NCBI GenBank assembly: GCA_903939755.1
Contig: CAJAII010000052.1
Coordinates: 62,001-126,000, forward strand
Reading direction: 5' to 3'
Length of the DNA stretch: 64,000 nucleotides
From: an uncultured Flavobacteriales bacterium
Lineage (GTDB): Bacteria; Bacteroidota; Bacteroidia; Flavobacteriales_D; Crocinitomicaceae
Within the stretch, counting starts at the first letter, position 1. Each line of letters begins with the position of its first letter. Shown in pieces: positions 52,268 to 61,562 of the stretch. The notes under the pieces were generated by a model. It had not been told where the DNA came from, searched no databases, and worked only from the letters and a program-made list of their open reading frames with translations. The position numbers and the translations under genes are program-made.

Positions 52268-53416
52268 ATGCGCACAATGAACGATTGTTTTAGACCTTTA
52301 TTTATTTTCTTAACTCTTGTAGTTTTGATGCAGGGATTTGGTTCTTTCTCCCAGTCAAAAAATGCAGGAAAACAACTAATTAAAACGGTTGTTATCGATG
52401 CTGGGCATGGTGGAAAGGATCCTGGATGTCATGGGTCTTTTGCTCATGAAAAAGTGGTTTGTTTAGCAATGGCCTTGCGCTTAGGGGAGTTAATAAAAGC
52501 TAAATATCCGGATGTTAAAGTCATTTTTACAAGGGATAAAGATGTTTTTGTTGAATTATATGAACGGGCAAATATAGCCAATAGGGCAAATGCCGATTTA
52601 TTTATCTGTATTCATGCCAATGCGGGAAGTGCTTCTGCATACGGAACAGAATCTTATGTTTTAGGGTTGCACCGAACAGAATCACAACAAAAAGTGGCGG
52701 AAACAGAAAATGCCATTATTTCGCTTGAAGATGATAAAGGGGCGAAATATGTTGATTTTGATATGTCTCCTGATGCGATAATTGGCATACAATTGCAAAT
52801 GTCTGTTAATCTTGATAAGTCAATCCGTTTTGCTGAATTATTGCAGAAAGAATTTAAAAGGATTGGTAGATATGATAGAGGGGTAAAACAAGCAGGATTC
52901 CTTGTCTTGTATAAAACAACAATGCCCTCCGTATTGATTGAAACAGGATTCTTACCAAATGTCGTAGAAGAAAAATTTATTGGTAGTTCGGAAGGACAAG
53001 AAAAAATGTCGCAGTCAATGTTTGCTGCTTTTGTTGATTACAAAAACGAGATGGAAGGTAGGGGCGATAAAGTACCTGTTAATAATGCCGTTGAACCCGT
53101 GAAGCCTGATGAAAATATATCGGAGAATAAACCAACTGAAATCCTAGAAAAATCTCTTTTTTTTAGTGTTCAAATTACCACATCAGATGTCAAAATACCA
53201 TTAAATTCAAGTCTTTTTAACGGCTTAGTTGTTAAGGAATATATACAGGGTAATTTGTTTAAATACTACACGGGAGCTTTCTTAAAAGATCTAGATGGCG
53301 CTAAGAATTTAAAGGTCGAATTACAAGAGAAAGGATTTAAAAATGCATTTGTTATCGCTTTCTTAGGTGGAGAGCGTATTAGTATCGAAAAAGCGATTAA
53401 ATTAGCAGAAAATTAA
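52268..53416 (+). CDS. N-acetylmuramoyl-L-alanine amidase
   Basis: The product is 382 residues with a signal peptide ending GSFSQ. The amidase_3 catalytic domain covers about 38-255: TVVIDAGHGGKDPGCHG (zinc His), HEKVVCLAMALRLGELI (zinc Glu near it), FICIHANAGSASAYGTESYV (zinc His) and PSVLIETGFLPN (catalytic Glu). It cuts the peptide from murein muramic acid, usually for daughter-cell separation. A C-terminal domain of about 75 residues resembles an SPOR-like fold (FSVQITTSDVKIPLNSSLF, KGFKNAFVIAF). Four bases separate it from the MCE gene. ATG 52277 is an alternative start. Confidence 0.92.
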   Translation: MRTMNDCFRPLFIFLTLVVLMQGFGSFSQSKNAGKQLIKTVVIDAGHGGKDPGCHGSFAHEKVVCLAMALRLGELIKAKYPDVKVIFTRDKDVFVELYERANIANRANADLFICIHANAGSASAYGTESYVLGLHRTESQQKVAETENAIISLEDDKGAKYVDFDMSPDAIIGIQLQMSVNLDKSIRFAELLQKEFKRIGRYDRGVKQAGFLVLYKTTMPSVLIETGFLPNVVEEKFIGSSEGQEKMSQSMFAAFVDYKNEMEGRGDKVPVNNAVEPVKPDENISENKPTEILEKSLFFSVQITTSDVKIPLNSSLFNGLVVKEYIQGNLFKYYTGAFLKDLDGAKNLKVELQEKGFKNAFVIAFLGGERISIEKAIKLAEN

Positions 53417-53420
53417 AGCA

Positions 53421-54458
53421 TTGAAATATACAAAGGAAATAAAAGCTGGTTTTTTTGCTATTCTTGCAATTGTTATTATTGTGCTGGGTGTTAACTTTCT
53501 AAAAGGTAATAGCTTTTTTGGAGGTGATGATACCTATTATAGTTACATGGAAAATTCAGGGCAATTAATGGTCGCGAGTAATGTTACTCTTAATGGCGTT
53601 ATTGTTGGAAAGGTGTTGGCGGTTGATTATGTCCCTAATAGTACGCTTAAAAAACGCGTAAAAATTACATTCTCAATTCAAAATTCGTCCGTTGTCTTCC
53701 CTAAAGGTACCATTGTTGAAATAGGATCACTTGACTTGCTTAGCAAGGGCTTGTTGATTCAAATTCCCATAAACACTTCAAAAGGATTTTATAAGCCGGG
53801 AAGCGTTTTGCCTGGTCGTTTATCAGTTGATATGGTTTCTCAAGTTAAAGCGTATGCGGATCCCATTTCTCAAAAATTACAAGCGATGATGGCCTCAATT
53901 GATAAAATGGTGGATTCGTTATCTTCTTTTTGGGATGAAAGTGCCACCTCAGAAATTGAAGCTAGTTTAAAAGAAGTTAAAATAGCGATTGCTCGTTTTG
54001 GTGACCTTGCCAAGGAAATGCAAGATTTTGTTGGGGAAGAAAAGTTGCAATTCGCTAGAATTATGTCAAATGTTGAAAATATTACCTTGAACCTCCGAAA
54101 AAGTAATGAGCAAATATCTAGTATCATTGGAAATTTAAAAATTGTCTCTGATGATTTAGTAACGGCAGATTTTAAAAGTGTGATTCTTGAAGCTCAAACA
54201 ACCTTGAAAAAAATAAACTACATCTTGGCAGAAACAAATGCTGGTAAAGGTACGCTTGGCAAATTAGTGCATGATGAAAAATTATACAATGAATTAGTTG
54301 AGTCGAATAAGCAACTTCAAGAATTAGTGGATGATATTAAAAAACATCCAGAAAGATATATCAATATCTCGGTATTTGGAGGAAAGTCAAAAGGAATTAA
54401 ACTTAATAGTACACAAGAGAAAAAACTTACTCTATTGTTAGATTCATTGCCTGAATAA
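53421..54458 (+). CDS. MlaD/MCE-family lipid-transport protein
   Basis: The product is 345 residues starting with TTG 53421. An N-terminal membrane anchor (EIKAGFFAILAIVIIVLGVN) precedes the MCE domain at about 35-125 (YYSYMENSGQLMVASNVTLNG, GKVLAVDYVPNSTLKKRVKI, VEIGSLDLLSKGLLIQI). A long helical tail with predicted coiled coil follows (about 145-300; KAYADPISQKLQAMMASIDK, GTLGKLVHDEKLYNELVESN). MCE proteins form hexameric rings that pass phospholipids between membranes. The ABC ATPase and permease partners are not adjacent. It lies between the amidase and Fe-S genes on one strand. Confidence 0.9.
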   Translation: MKYTKEIKAGFFAILAIVIIVLGVNFLKGNSFFGGDDTYYSYMENSGQLMVASNVTLNGVIVGKVLAVDYVPNSTLKKRVKITFSIQNSSVVFPKGTIVEIGSLDLLSKGLLIQIPINTSKGFYKPGSVLPGRLSVDMVSQVKAYADPISQKLQAMMASIDKMVDSLSSFWDESATSEIEASLKEVKIAIARFGDLAKEMQDFVGEEKLQFARIMSNVENITLNLRKSNEQISSIIGNLKIVSDDLVTADFKSVILEAQTTLKKINYILAETNAGKGTLGKLVHDEKLYNELVESNKQLQELVDDIKKHPERYINISVFGGKSKGIKLNSTQEKKLTLLLDSLPE

Positions 54459-54459
54459 T

Positions 54460-55776
54460 ATGTGGTCAATATACGTTTTTATATCTTTATTCTTATTTTC
54501 ATTCGGACTGTTCATTTTCAATTTGTACAGAATTAGAAAAAACATTCTGTTGGGTAGGACAATAAATAGATCCGATAAGCCTTTAACACGATTGAAAACG
54601 ATGTCTTTGGTAGCTCTTGGACAAAAGAAAATGTTTACTAGCCCAATTGCTGCTTTCCTGCACTTAGCGTTGTATGTAGCCTTTGTTATTACTCAAATAG
54701 AACTCGTAGAAATTATTGCCGATGGATTCTCAGGAAAACATCGTATTTTCTATTTTTATTTGGGTGATTTCTATGTCTTTATGGTCAGCTTTATTGAGAT
54801 TCTTACAGTATTGGCCTTTGTTGCAACAGTCGCCTTCTTATGGCGGCGTAACATGCTATCGCTACCAAGGTTTAATAAGAAGGAATTACTTGGTTGGCCT
54901 AAAAAAGATGCGAATCTTATTCTAATTATGGAGATTGTTCTCATTGTGTTCATTTTTACAATGAATGGTGCTGATGAGGTGCTTTATAATCGTGGTGGTT
55001 CTCATGTGGAATACGCAAAAGGTAGTTTCGGATTTTCAATTTCTTCCTGGCTCGGACCTTTGGTGTTTGATAATTTTACTGTTGAAGCGTTGCGCATTTT
55101 TGAGCGAATTGGGTGGTGGGGACACATAGGAATGGTTTTTTTATTTTTAAATTACTTGCCTTATTCAAAGCATCTTCACATTCTCTTAGCTTTCCCAACT
55201 ACTTATTTTTCAAACCTTGAAGCAAAAGGTAAGTTTTCTCACATGAAATCGGTTGAAAATGAAGTTAAGCTAATGCTCGATCCTAACGCAGACCCCTATT
55301 CAGCCGCAAATGCGACCGATACACCAGAGCGTTTTGGTGTAAAGGATGTCACGGATTTAACATGGAAAAATCTTTTAGATGCCTACTCCTGCACTGAATG
55401 CGGCAGATGCACGGATGTCTGTCCTGCTAATATCACCGGTAAGGCTTTGTCGCCTCGAAAAATAATGATGGACACAAGGGATCGTATGGTCGAAGTGGGG
55501 GACTTGAAAAAGGGTGTCGTGGATGGTAAAAGTTTATTGGGAGATTATATTTCTCCGGAAGAGGTTTGGGCTTGTACTTCTTGTAATGCTTGTGTAGAGG
55601 CTTGTCCCATTAATATTGATCCGCTTTCTATTATCGTTGATTTAAGGAGGAATTTAGTAATGGAGGATGCTGCAATGCCATCTGAATTAGCTGGCATGCT
55701 GACAAATATTGAAAATAATGGCGCTCCTTGGCAATTTGCACAGAGTGATCGCTTAAATTGGTTAAATGAAGAGTAA
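54460..55776 (+). CDS. Membrane (Fe-S)-binding protein, heterodisulfide-reductase-like
   Basis: The product is 438 residues. About five membrane helices occupy the first 250 residues (near 2-22, 63-85, 103-130, 150-170, 225-245). A soluble part follows with two 4Fe-4S motifs: CTECGRCTDVCP from residue 311 and CTSCNACVEACP from residue 372. This is like the membrane electron-transfer part of HdrC/GlpC-type or NarI-like systems. The adjacent CCG-domain gene (three bases on) gives the second subunit. Together they would move electrons between quinone and an unknown donor or acceptor. Confidence 0.9.
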   Translation: MWSIYVFISLFLFSFGLFIFNLYRIRKNILLGRTINRSDKPLTRLKTMSLVALGQKKMFTSPIAAFLHLALYVAFVITQIELVEIIADGFSGKHRIFYFYLGDFYVFMVSFIEILTVLAFVATVAFLWRRNMLSLPRFNKKELLGWPKKDANLILIMEIVLIVFIFTMNGADEVLYNRGGSHVEYAKGSFGFSISSWLGPLVFDNFTVEALRIFERIGWWGHIGMVFLFLNYLPYSKHLHILLAFPTTYFSNLEAKGKFSHMKSVENEVKLMLDPNADPYSAANATDTPERFGVKDVTDLTWKNLLDAYSCTECGRCTDVCPANITGKALSPRKIMMDTRDRMVEVGDLKKGVVDGKSLLGDYISPEEVWACTSCNACVEACPINIDPLSIIVDLRRNLVMEDAAMPSELAGMLTNIENNGAPWQFAQSDRLNWLNEE

Positions 55777-55779
55777 GCT

Positions 55780-56568
55780 ATGAGTTTGAAAGTCCCTACA
55801 ATGTCTGAAATGATGGCCAATGGTCAAAGTCCTGAAATTTTATTTTGGGTGGGCTGTGCAGGAAGTTTTGATGACCGCGCAAAGAAAATTACCAAAGCTG
55901 TTGTAAAAATATTAAACCATTGTAAGGTTGATTTTGCCGTGCTAGGCGCTGAAGAAAGTTGTACGGGCGACCCTGCGAAAAGAGCAGGCAATGAATTTAC
56001 TTTTCAAATGCAAGCTATGATGAACATTCAAGTGCTTAATGGATATAATGTAAAGAAAATCGTGACGGCTTGTCCTCATTGTTTTAATACCTTGAAAAAT
56101 GAGTATCCAGAGCTGGGTGGAAATTATGAGGTGGTTCACCATTCTCAATTAATCCAAGACTTAATTAATACGGGTAAATTGGCCTTGGAAGGAAACCAAA
56201 CGTACAAAGGAAAAAAAATCACTTTTCATGACCCTTGTTACCTCGGCCGGGCGAATGACGTGTATGAAGCCCCTAGATCCTTAATAGAGAAACTAGATGC
56301 CGAATTAGTGGAAATGAAGCGTTGTAAATCTAATGGCTTATGTTGTGGTGCTGGTGGTGCGCAAATGTTTAAGGAAGCAGAAAAAGGGCAGAAGGAAATT
56401 AATGTTGAACGCACGGATGATGTCTTGGAAACAAAGTCTTCTATCATCGCAACGGGGTGCCCCTTTTGTAATACGATGATGACGGATGGAATTAAAAATG
56501 TGAATAAGGAAAATGAAATTCAAGTGTTGGATATTGCTGAACTAATTGCCAATGCAGCCGAACTTTAG
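55780..56568 (+). CDS. CCG-domain Fe-S oxidoreductase subunit
   Basis: The product is 262 residues, soluble. The paired cysteine-rich (CCG) motifs typical of HdrB, GlpC and LutA proteins are present: FWVGCAGSFDDRAKK, GAEESCTGDPAKRAGNE, CPHCFNTLKNEYPELGG, then HDPCYLGRANDVYEAPR, SNGLCCGAGGAQMF and TGCPFCNTMMTDG. It works with the membrane Fe-S protein encoded three bases upstream. The donor and acceptor are unknown. Its 3' end overlaps the next gene by about 20 bases. Confidence 0.91.
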   Translation: MSLKVPTMSEMMANGQSPEILFWVGCAGSFDDRAKKITKAVVKILNHCKVDFAVLGAEESCTGDPAKRAGNEFTFQMQAMMNIQVLNGYNVKKIVTACPHCFNTLKNEYPELGGNYEVVHHSQLIQDLINTGKLALEGNQTYKGKKITFHDPCYLGRANDVYEAPRSLIEKLDAELVEMKRCKSNGLCCGAGGAQMFKEAEKGQKEINVERTDDVLETKSSIIATGCPFCNTMMTDGIKNVNKENEIQVLDIAELIANAAEL

Positions 56569-56989
56569 TTCACTTTTTGCTAATTTACCTGATGAGAGCC
56601 GTATTTGGCTTTACTTAGCGGATAGGCCTTTGGAGAAGAAGGAAGAAGAATGGCTCAACGCTGAGTTAGAATTGTTTTTGAAATCATGGGCTGCTCACAA
56701 TAATAAGCTAAGGTGTGATGGCATCATTTTGTTTTCTCAGTACATTGTTCTAGTGGTTGATGAAGCATTTGTGAAAGCTTCAGGATGCTCAATTGATTCG
56801 TCAACGCATTTTATGAAAAAAGCGGGAGCTGCTCTAAATATTGATTTTTTTAACCGCTTGTATGTATTACAACAGGAAGGAGGTGCTTGGGTTAGAAGGC
56901 CATATGATCTTGCTAACACAGCAACCTTTTTGACGCCATTCATTCAAACCTTAGGCGAATTAAAATCGCAATGGACTTCCTTAAACTAA
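56552..56989 (+). CDS. Conserved small protein of unknown function
   Basis: The product is 145 residues from ATG 56552 (MQPNFSSLFANLPDESRIWL); ATG 56546 is two codons upstream. The chain has ESRIWLYLADRPLEKKEEEW, LRCDGIILFSQYIVLVVDEA, GCSIDSSTHFMKKAGAALNI and FNRLYVLQQEGGAWVRRPYD. Homologues in Bacteroidota are often labelled 'ABC transporter ATPase', but no Walker motif is present, so that name is wrong. It is cytoplasmic. It overlaps the CCG-domain gene and is probably co-expressed with it. Confidence 0.82.
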   Translation: MQPNFSSLFANLPDESRIWLYLADRPLEKKEEEWLNAELELFLKSWAAHNNKLRCDGIILFSQYIVLVVDEAFVKASGCSIDSSTHFMKKAGAALNIDFFNRLYVLQQEGGAWVRRPYDLANTATFLTPFIQTLGELKSQWTSLN

Positions 56990-57207
56990 GCCATAAAAAA
57001 AGGCTTAAAACAGGCACCTTTATTAAATCTAATATTCCTTTGTTTTAGCTGTTTTTTCTTAACTACAATAAGAGCATGTATTATTACTGCTAATACGAAA
57101 AACAAAGTTAATTTAAGCAAGATAAACGACTAAAAAAATCAAAATCTTAATTCAAAAGTTTGGTAATTCAAAAACATTTTGTAATTTAAATATAAACGAA
57201 AAGTAAT

Positions 57208-58941
57208 ATGGATAAAGTGTGGGGAATCAAGCCTGAACCAGCAATGGAGCTTGTAAAGAAAATGGCAGATGAATTAAAGGTAAACAATAGGATAGCAACG
57301 TTGCTTATTCAAAGAGGAATTAATGATTATCAAAAAGCGGAAAGGTTCTTTAATCCGAAGGTGGAGCACTTCCATGAGCCCTTGTTAATGAAAAATATGG
57401 CTCGTGCAGTGAATCGATTAAATACCGCCATCTCAAACAATCAGAAAATTTTAATATACGGGGATTACGATGTCGATGGAACGACCGCGGTAGCGTTAAT
57501 GTTTACGGTTCTAAAAAGACATCATGCCAACATTGATTACTATATTCCTGATAGGTATAAAGAAGGGTATGGCCTCAGTGAAATAGGGGTGGAGTTTGCT
57601 AAAGAAAATGGATTCGAATTACTCATAACCCTGGATTGCGGCATCAAAGCCGTGAGCCAAATTCAGTTGGCAGTAGAACTTGGGATTGATGTTATTGTTT
57701 GTGATCACCACGAGCCCGGAACTGTTTTGCCGAATGCCATTGTCTTAGATCCTAAACAAAAGGATTGCAAGTATCCATTTAAAGAATTGTCCGGTTGTGG
57801 CGTTGGATTTAAACTTATGCAGGCTTTGTTTAATGATCAAAATTGGGATCGTAACGAATTATATCAACAACTCGACTTGTTGGCATTAAGCATCGCTGCT
57901 GATATCGTTTCTATTACGGATGAAAATAGAGCAATGGCTTTTCTTGGGTTAAAATTGGTGAATGAAAAGCCGCGAAAAGCTTTCTCCGAATTATTGCAAT
58001 TGGCAAATAAAAAAGGACCATTAACCCTGACTGATTTGGTGTTTATCATCGCGCCTAGAATTAATGCGGCAGGTAGATTAAGGTCGGGTAGGGCCGCCGT
58101 GCAATTGATGGTGGAAGATGATGATGAGCTTATTCAAAGTTTAGCTAATGAAATTAATCAAGATAACTTGGAACGTAGGGTCTTGGATAAACAGATGACA
58201 CAAGAAGCATTGAAAATAATTGATGATGATGCGGATTTTAATTCAAAATCTGCTACCGTTGTTTTTAACCCACAATGGCATAAAGGGGTGGTTGGTATTG
58301 TCGCTTCGCGGCTTATCGAAACGCATTTTAAACCCACCATTGTGCTAACAGAATCAAATGGAATGATTTCAGGTTCCGCAAGAACTGTAAATGATTTTGA
58401 CTTGCACGAAGCCTTGATAAAATGCAGCGATTTGTTAGTGCAATTTGGCGGACATACACATGCGGCAGGACTGTCATTATTACCAGAAAATCTCGCAGCT
58501 TTTACTGAAATGTTTAATCGCGTTGTACGAGAGTCTATTACTGAAAAAGACAAAAATCCAATTCAGCTAATCGATGCTCATTTGAGCTTGTCAGAAATTT
58601 ATCTTCCCACCGAATTGCCTTCTTCTATCCCAAAATTTTATAGAATCCTAAGTAAATTTGAACCATTCGGTCCAGGGAATATGAAACCGGTTTTTATGCT
58701 AAAAGAGGTGTATTCGGATCAAGTCTCTGTGTTGAAAGATGCCCACTTAAAATTAAAAGTGAAACAGGAAAATATTCCAGTTAAATTAGATGCCATCGGA
58801 TTTGGTTTAGCGAAAAGAGAACCGCTAGTTACTTTTGGATTGGCGTACGAACTTGCCTGTACATTCGATGTGAATGTTTTCAGGGATGTTTCTACGCTAC
58901 AACTTATTATTAAAGATATCAAGTCAGCCGATTCGCTCTAA
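57208..58941 (+). CDS. recJ: Single-stranded-DNA-specific exonuclease RecJ
   Basis: The product is 577 residues, normal length. RecJ degrades single-stranded DNA 5' to 3' in recombination and repair. The DHH-family metal motifs are all present: IYGDYDVDGTTAVAL, LLITLDCGIKAVSQI, VIVCDHHEPGTVLPN, APRINAAGRLRSGRAAVQLM in the core. The DHHA1 domain has GVVGIVASRLIETHFKPTIV and QFGGHTHAAGLSLL, followed by an OB-like C-terminal domain. A 218-base gap before it holds AT-rich sequence with no gene. Confidence 0.96.
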   Translation: MDKVWGIKPEPAMELVKKMADELKVNNRIATLLIQRGINDYQKAERFFNPKVEHFHEPLLMKNMARAVNRLNTAISNNQKILIYGDYDVDGTTAVALMFTVLKRHHANIDYYIPDRYKEGYGLSEIGVEFAKENGFELLITLDCGIKAVSQIQLAVELGIDVIVCDHHEPGTVLPNAIVLDPKQKDCKYPFKELSGCGVGFKLMQALFNDQNWDRNELYQQLDLLALSIAADIVSITDENRAMAFLGLKLVNEKPRKAFSELLQLANKKGPLTLTDLVFIIAPRINAAGRLRSGRAAVQLMVEDDDELIQSLANEINQDNLERRVLDKQMTQEALKIIDDDADFNSKSATVVFNPQWHKGVVGIVASRLIETHFKPTIVLTESNGMISGSARTVNDFDLHEALIKCSDLLVQFGGHTHAAGLSLLPENLAAFTEMFNRVVRESITEKDKNPIQLIDAHLSLSEIYLPTELPSSIPKFYRILSKFEPFGPGNMKPVFMLKEVYSDQVSVLKDAHLKLKVKQENIPVKLDAIGFGLAKREPLVTFGLAYELACTFDVNVFRDVSTLQLIIKDIKSADSL

Positions 58942-58985
58942 TTTTCTTATGACCTAAAGAAAAGATTTTGTAACCCTTATTTGTA

Positions 58986-59062
58986 ACTGCCGTATAGCTC
59001 GCTGTCTCAACTCACAAACATTGAGACACATAGTACTAAACAACAAACAAATAAACGGCAGT
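58986..59062 (+). promoter_or_regulatory. Structured 5' leader of protease gene (nested inverted repeats)
   Basis: Outer arms ACTGCCGT (58986-58993) and ACGGCAGT (59055-59062) are perfect 8-base complements; the second arm ends exactly at ATG 59063. Inside, TGTCTCAA (59003-59010) and TTGAGACA (59021-59028) form an 8-base stem with a 10-base loop. No T tract follows, so it is not a terminator. It could mask the start codon or stabilise the mRNA. Confidence 0.55.
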
Positions 59063-61207
59063 ATGAAATCTCTATTTTTTAAAAAAGCTTTTTGTCTTTT
59101 AGCATTATCATTAACAGCAAATTTTACCTTTTCGCAACAAAGTAAATTATGGGTGCGATTTGACAATCCCGGATTCTTACCACACTTTAATTCAGATGGT
59201 CGCTTACTTTCTACAAGTGAGGATTTGAATGAATTAATTAGTGTTAATGGTTTGAATGGTTTTGTGCAAGTTCTACCCAACTCAAAATCTGAAAATTTAC
59301 AAAATGTGTATGAAGTATCTTTTCTTGGTAACGAGTTGGACGTTACTAACTCATTAAGTAAACTACCATTTATTGGTCTTGTTGAAAATGCGCCCAATTA
59401 TCAGGTGCTGTATGCACCGAATGATTATACGCTTGCCTTCGCAACAAATTATGCATTGGATTTAATTCATGCGCAAGGTGCTTGGGATCTTTCGCACGGA
59501 AGTGATAGTGTGGTGATTGCGATTAGTGACCAAAATTTTTATCAACACCATGAGGAATTAGAAGGTAAAATCGTTTATTATGATTCAACAAACCTAACAA
59601 CAGCAACTCATGGAACGGCCGTTGCAATTGTTGCTGCTGGAAACACGGATAATGGAGTTGGTTTATCTTCTATTGGTTTTGATAGTAAATTGGCTTTATA
59701 TAAAATGACTTTTAATGAATTATTGGTAGCCTCGTATGCAGGCGCTGATGTAATAAATATTAGCTGGACATCTGGATGTTTTTATAGCCAGATAGCGCAA
59801 GATGCGATCAATGAAGCCTATAATAACGGCACATTCATCGTTGCTGCAGCAGGAAACGGAACGACATGTGGGAGTGCTGATGCTTTGGTCTATCCCGCCG
59901 CTTATGCAAACGTTTTTGCCGTAACAAGTGTAGGACCAACAGATAATCATGAACGTATTATTAATGATGCTACTTCTACGCATCAACATAATTTAGCGGT
60001 TGATCTTTCTGCTCCGGGGTATGATGTTGCTATTTCTGCTGCATCAACTTGGTACCTAAATAGTTCGGGCACTTCATTTGCTGCAGCGTATGTTTCCGGA
60101 ACGGTAGGGCTGATGCTGTCACTTAATAAGTGTATTACAAATGCGGACATCGAAATGATCTTGAAAAATTCTTCGCAAAACATTGATGCCTTGAATCCGC
60201 TTTATGCTGGAAAAATAGGGCAGGGAAGACTAGATGCGCAAGCGGCTCTTTTATTGGCAAGTTTAAATGCGAATCCGATGAACTTAACAACGTCTTTAAT
60301 TGATGGCTGTACTTCAAACGATGTTTCAGTGAGTGCCTCTGTCTCTGGTGGACAATTGCCACTTTTGTACCTTTGGTCAAATGGAAGCGTTGCCTTGGAC
60401 CTCGATTCATTAGGAGCAGGAAATCTTGATTTAAATGTTTATGATGCCCATGGTTGTTTGGTTAATCAATCTTTTTTGATTGCCGACGCACAAGAACCTA
60501 TATTTACTACTCAGCAAGTAAATGTTTCTTGTTTTGGCGATAACAATGGTCAAGTTGAATTGGTATTTAATAATCCTTCAGAAGTTGCTAGTGTAACTTG
60601 GGACAATGGCGGAAGTGGAAGTGTTATTAATCACCTACCACTTGGTTCTTATACCGCTACCATTTTTTACAATAATGGGAGCTGTTCACTTACGCAAACA
60701 GCTTCTGTTCTATCTCCAACTGCCTTATCTATCTCTGCTACAACTATTGATGTAGATTCTATAAATGCGGGAAGTATCGACATTACCGTGGTAGGTGGTA
60801 CGCCTCCTTATTTATTCAATTGGGATAACAATGAGCAATCGGAAGATATCACGAATTTAACAGCAGGTGTTTATTCTGTTTCTGTTACGGATTCCGCGGG
60901 TTGTAGCTTTGCTACTTTTTATGAGATCTTCGAAGATACTATTGAACAAAATGCAGGGGTAGTTGAAGCGATTAACTTTGCCATTCACGCTTATCCGAAC
61001 CCATCGAATGGGGATGTAACCATTAGTTGGACTGGTGAATTAATATCGCTAGAGCTAGTTAATGCTTCAGGACAGCTTGTGTCAAAACACGAAAACTTTC
61101 CAACCAATTCGATTCAATTTAATGCTATCGGAACAGGTATTTATTTTGCTCGGTACTATGTTAAAGATCAAGTAGCACCAAAAACGTTAAAGTTGGTGGT
61201 CTTATAA
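59063..61207 (+). CDS. Subtilisin-like (S8) protease with T9SS sorting domain
   Basis: The product is 714 residues from ATG 59063 (signal peptide MKSLFFKKAFCLLALSLTAN to FTFSQ); the in-frame ATG 59021 lies inside the inverted repeat. The S8 triad is Asp156 (VIAISDQNF), His183 (TATHGTAVAI) and Ser338 (SGTSFAAAYVSG), with oxyanion Asn265 (AAAGNG). Then SprB-like repeats (about 410-630; NVSCFGDNNGQVELVFNN, AGVYSVSVTDSAGC). It ends with a type A T9SS domain (AYPNPSNGDVTISWTGELIS to KTLKLVVL). It is an extracellular or surface serine protease. A decayed copy of its 3' end follows. Confidence 0.92.
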   Translation: MKSLFFKKAFCLLALSLTANFTFSQQSKLWVRFDNPGFLPHFNSDGRLLSTSEDLNELISVNGLNGFVQVLPNSKSENLQNVYEVSFLGNELDVTNSLSKLPFIGLVENAPNYQVLYAPNDYTLAFATNYALDLIHAQGAWDLSHGSDSVVIAISDQNFYQHHEELEGKIVYYDSTNLTTATHGTAVAIVAAGNTDNGVGLSSIGFDSKLALYKMTFNELLVASYAGADVINISWTSGCFYSQIAQDAINEAYNNGTFIVAAAGNGTTCGSADALVYPAAYANVFAVTSVGPTDNHERIINDATSTHQHNLAVDLSAPGYDVAISAASTWYLNSSGTSFAAAYVSGTVGLMLSLNKCITNADIEMILKNSSQNIDALNPLYAGKIGQGRLDAQAALLLASLNANPMNLTTSLIDGCTSNDVSVSASVSGGQLPLLYLWSNGSVALDLDSLGAGNLDLNVYDAHGCLVNQSFLIADAQEPIFTTQQVNVSCFGDNNGQVELVFNNPSEVASVTWDNGGSGSVINHLPLGSYTATIFYNNGSCSLTQTASVLSPTALSISATTIDVDSINAGSIDITVVGGTPPYLFNWDNNEQSEDITNLTAGVYSVSVTDSAGCSFATFYEIFEDTIEQNAGVVEAINFAIHAYPNPSNGDVTISWTGELISLELVNASGQLVSKHENFPTNSIQFNAIGTGIYFARYYVKDQVAPKTLKLVVL

Positions 61208-61225
61208 TATAATAGGAGTCGGAAG

Positions 61226-61362
61226 ATACCGCTTTCCTAAGTCATTAAATGGGGATGTTGCACTTAGTTGCTCTAGTGAATTAATCTCGCTAGAGCAACT
61301 TATGTTTCGGTTCAATGTGTTTCAGGTAACCAAAGTTATCCAACTAATTCAATTCAATTTTT
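61226..61362 (+). pseudogene. Decayed duplicate of the protease C-terminal sorting domain
   Basis: This lies in the 355-base gap 61208-61562. It repeats the 3' end of the protease gene with drift: AATGGGGATGT, TAGTGAATTAAT, CGCTAGAGC and CCAACTAATTCAATTCAAT align with 61007-61118 at an offset of about 240 bases. Indels break the frame and no start or signal peptide is present. The rest of the gap (61363-61562) is AT-rich leader of the next gene. Confidence 0.65.
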
Positions 61363-61538
61363 AATGAAAAAACTTGAATGGCATAAGTGTTTTTTTTTTA
61401 CAAATTATGCAGCAAACATTGCTGGTATAGTTTATTAAATATTCGATGTATTATAGGTAAATATTCATTCAAAACGACGAAATAATCAATTCACTATTAA
61501 TTAATATAAATCTTGAAACAATAACCTTTCAAAACAAG

Positions 61539-61546
61539 TAAATTTG
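61539..61546 (+). promoter_or_regulatory. -7 box, TAAATTTG, of giant surface-protein gene
   Basis: A perfect TAnnTTTG, 16 bases before ATG 61563. Confidence 0.45.
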
Positions 61547-61562
61547 ACCAAATTATATATTC

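Noticed and set aside
56552-56989. ABC transporter ATPase, as this family is often named
   Set aside because: No Walker A, signature or Walker B motif can be seen in 145 residues.
56987-57007. Terminator after the Fe-S gene cluster
   Set aside because: There is a 6-bp TAAGCC/GGCTTA stem, but no T tract follows it.
59720-59989. Minus-strand open frame inside the protease gene
   Set aside because: It is antisense to the conserved S8 catalytic region and shows no signal, domain or start context.
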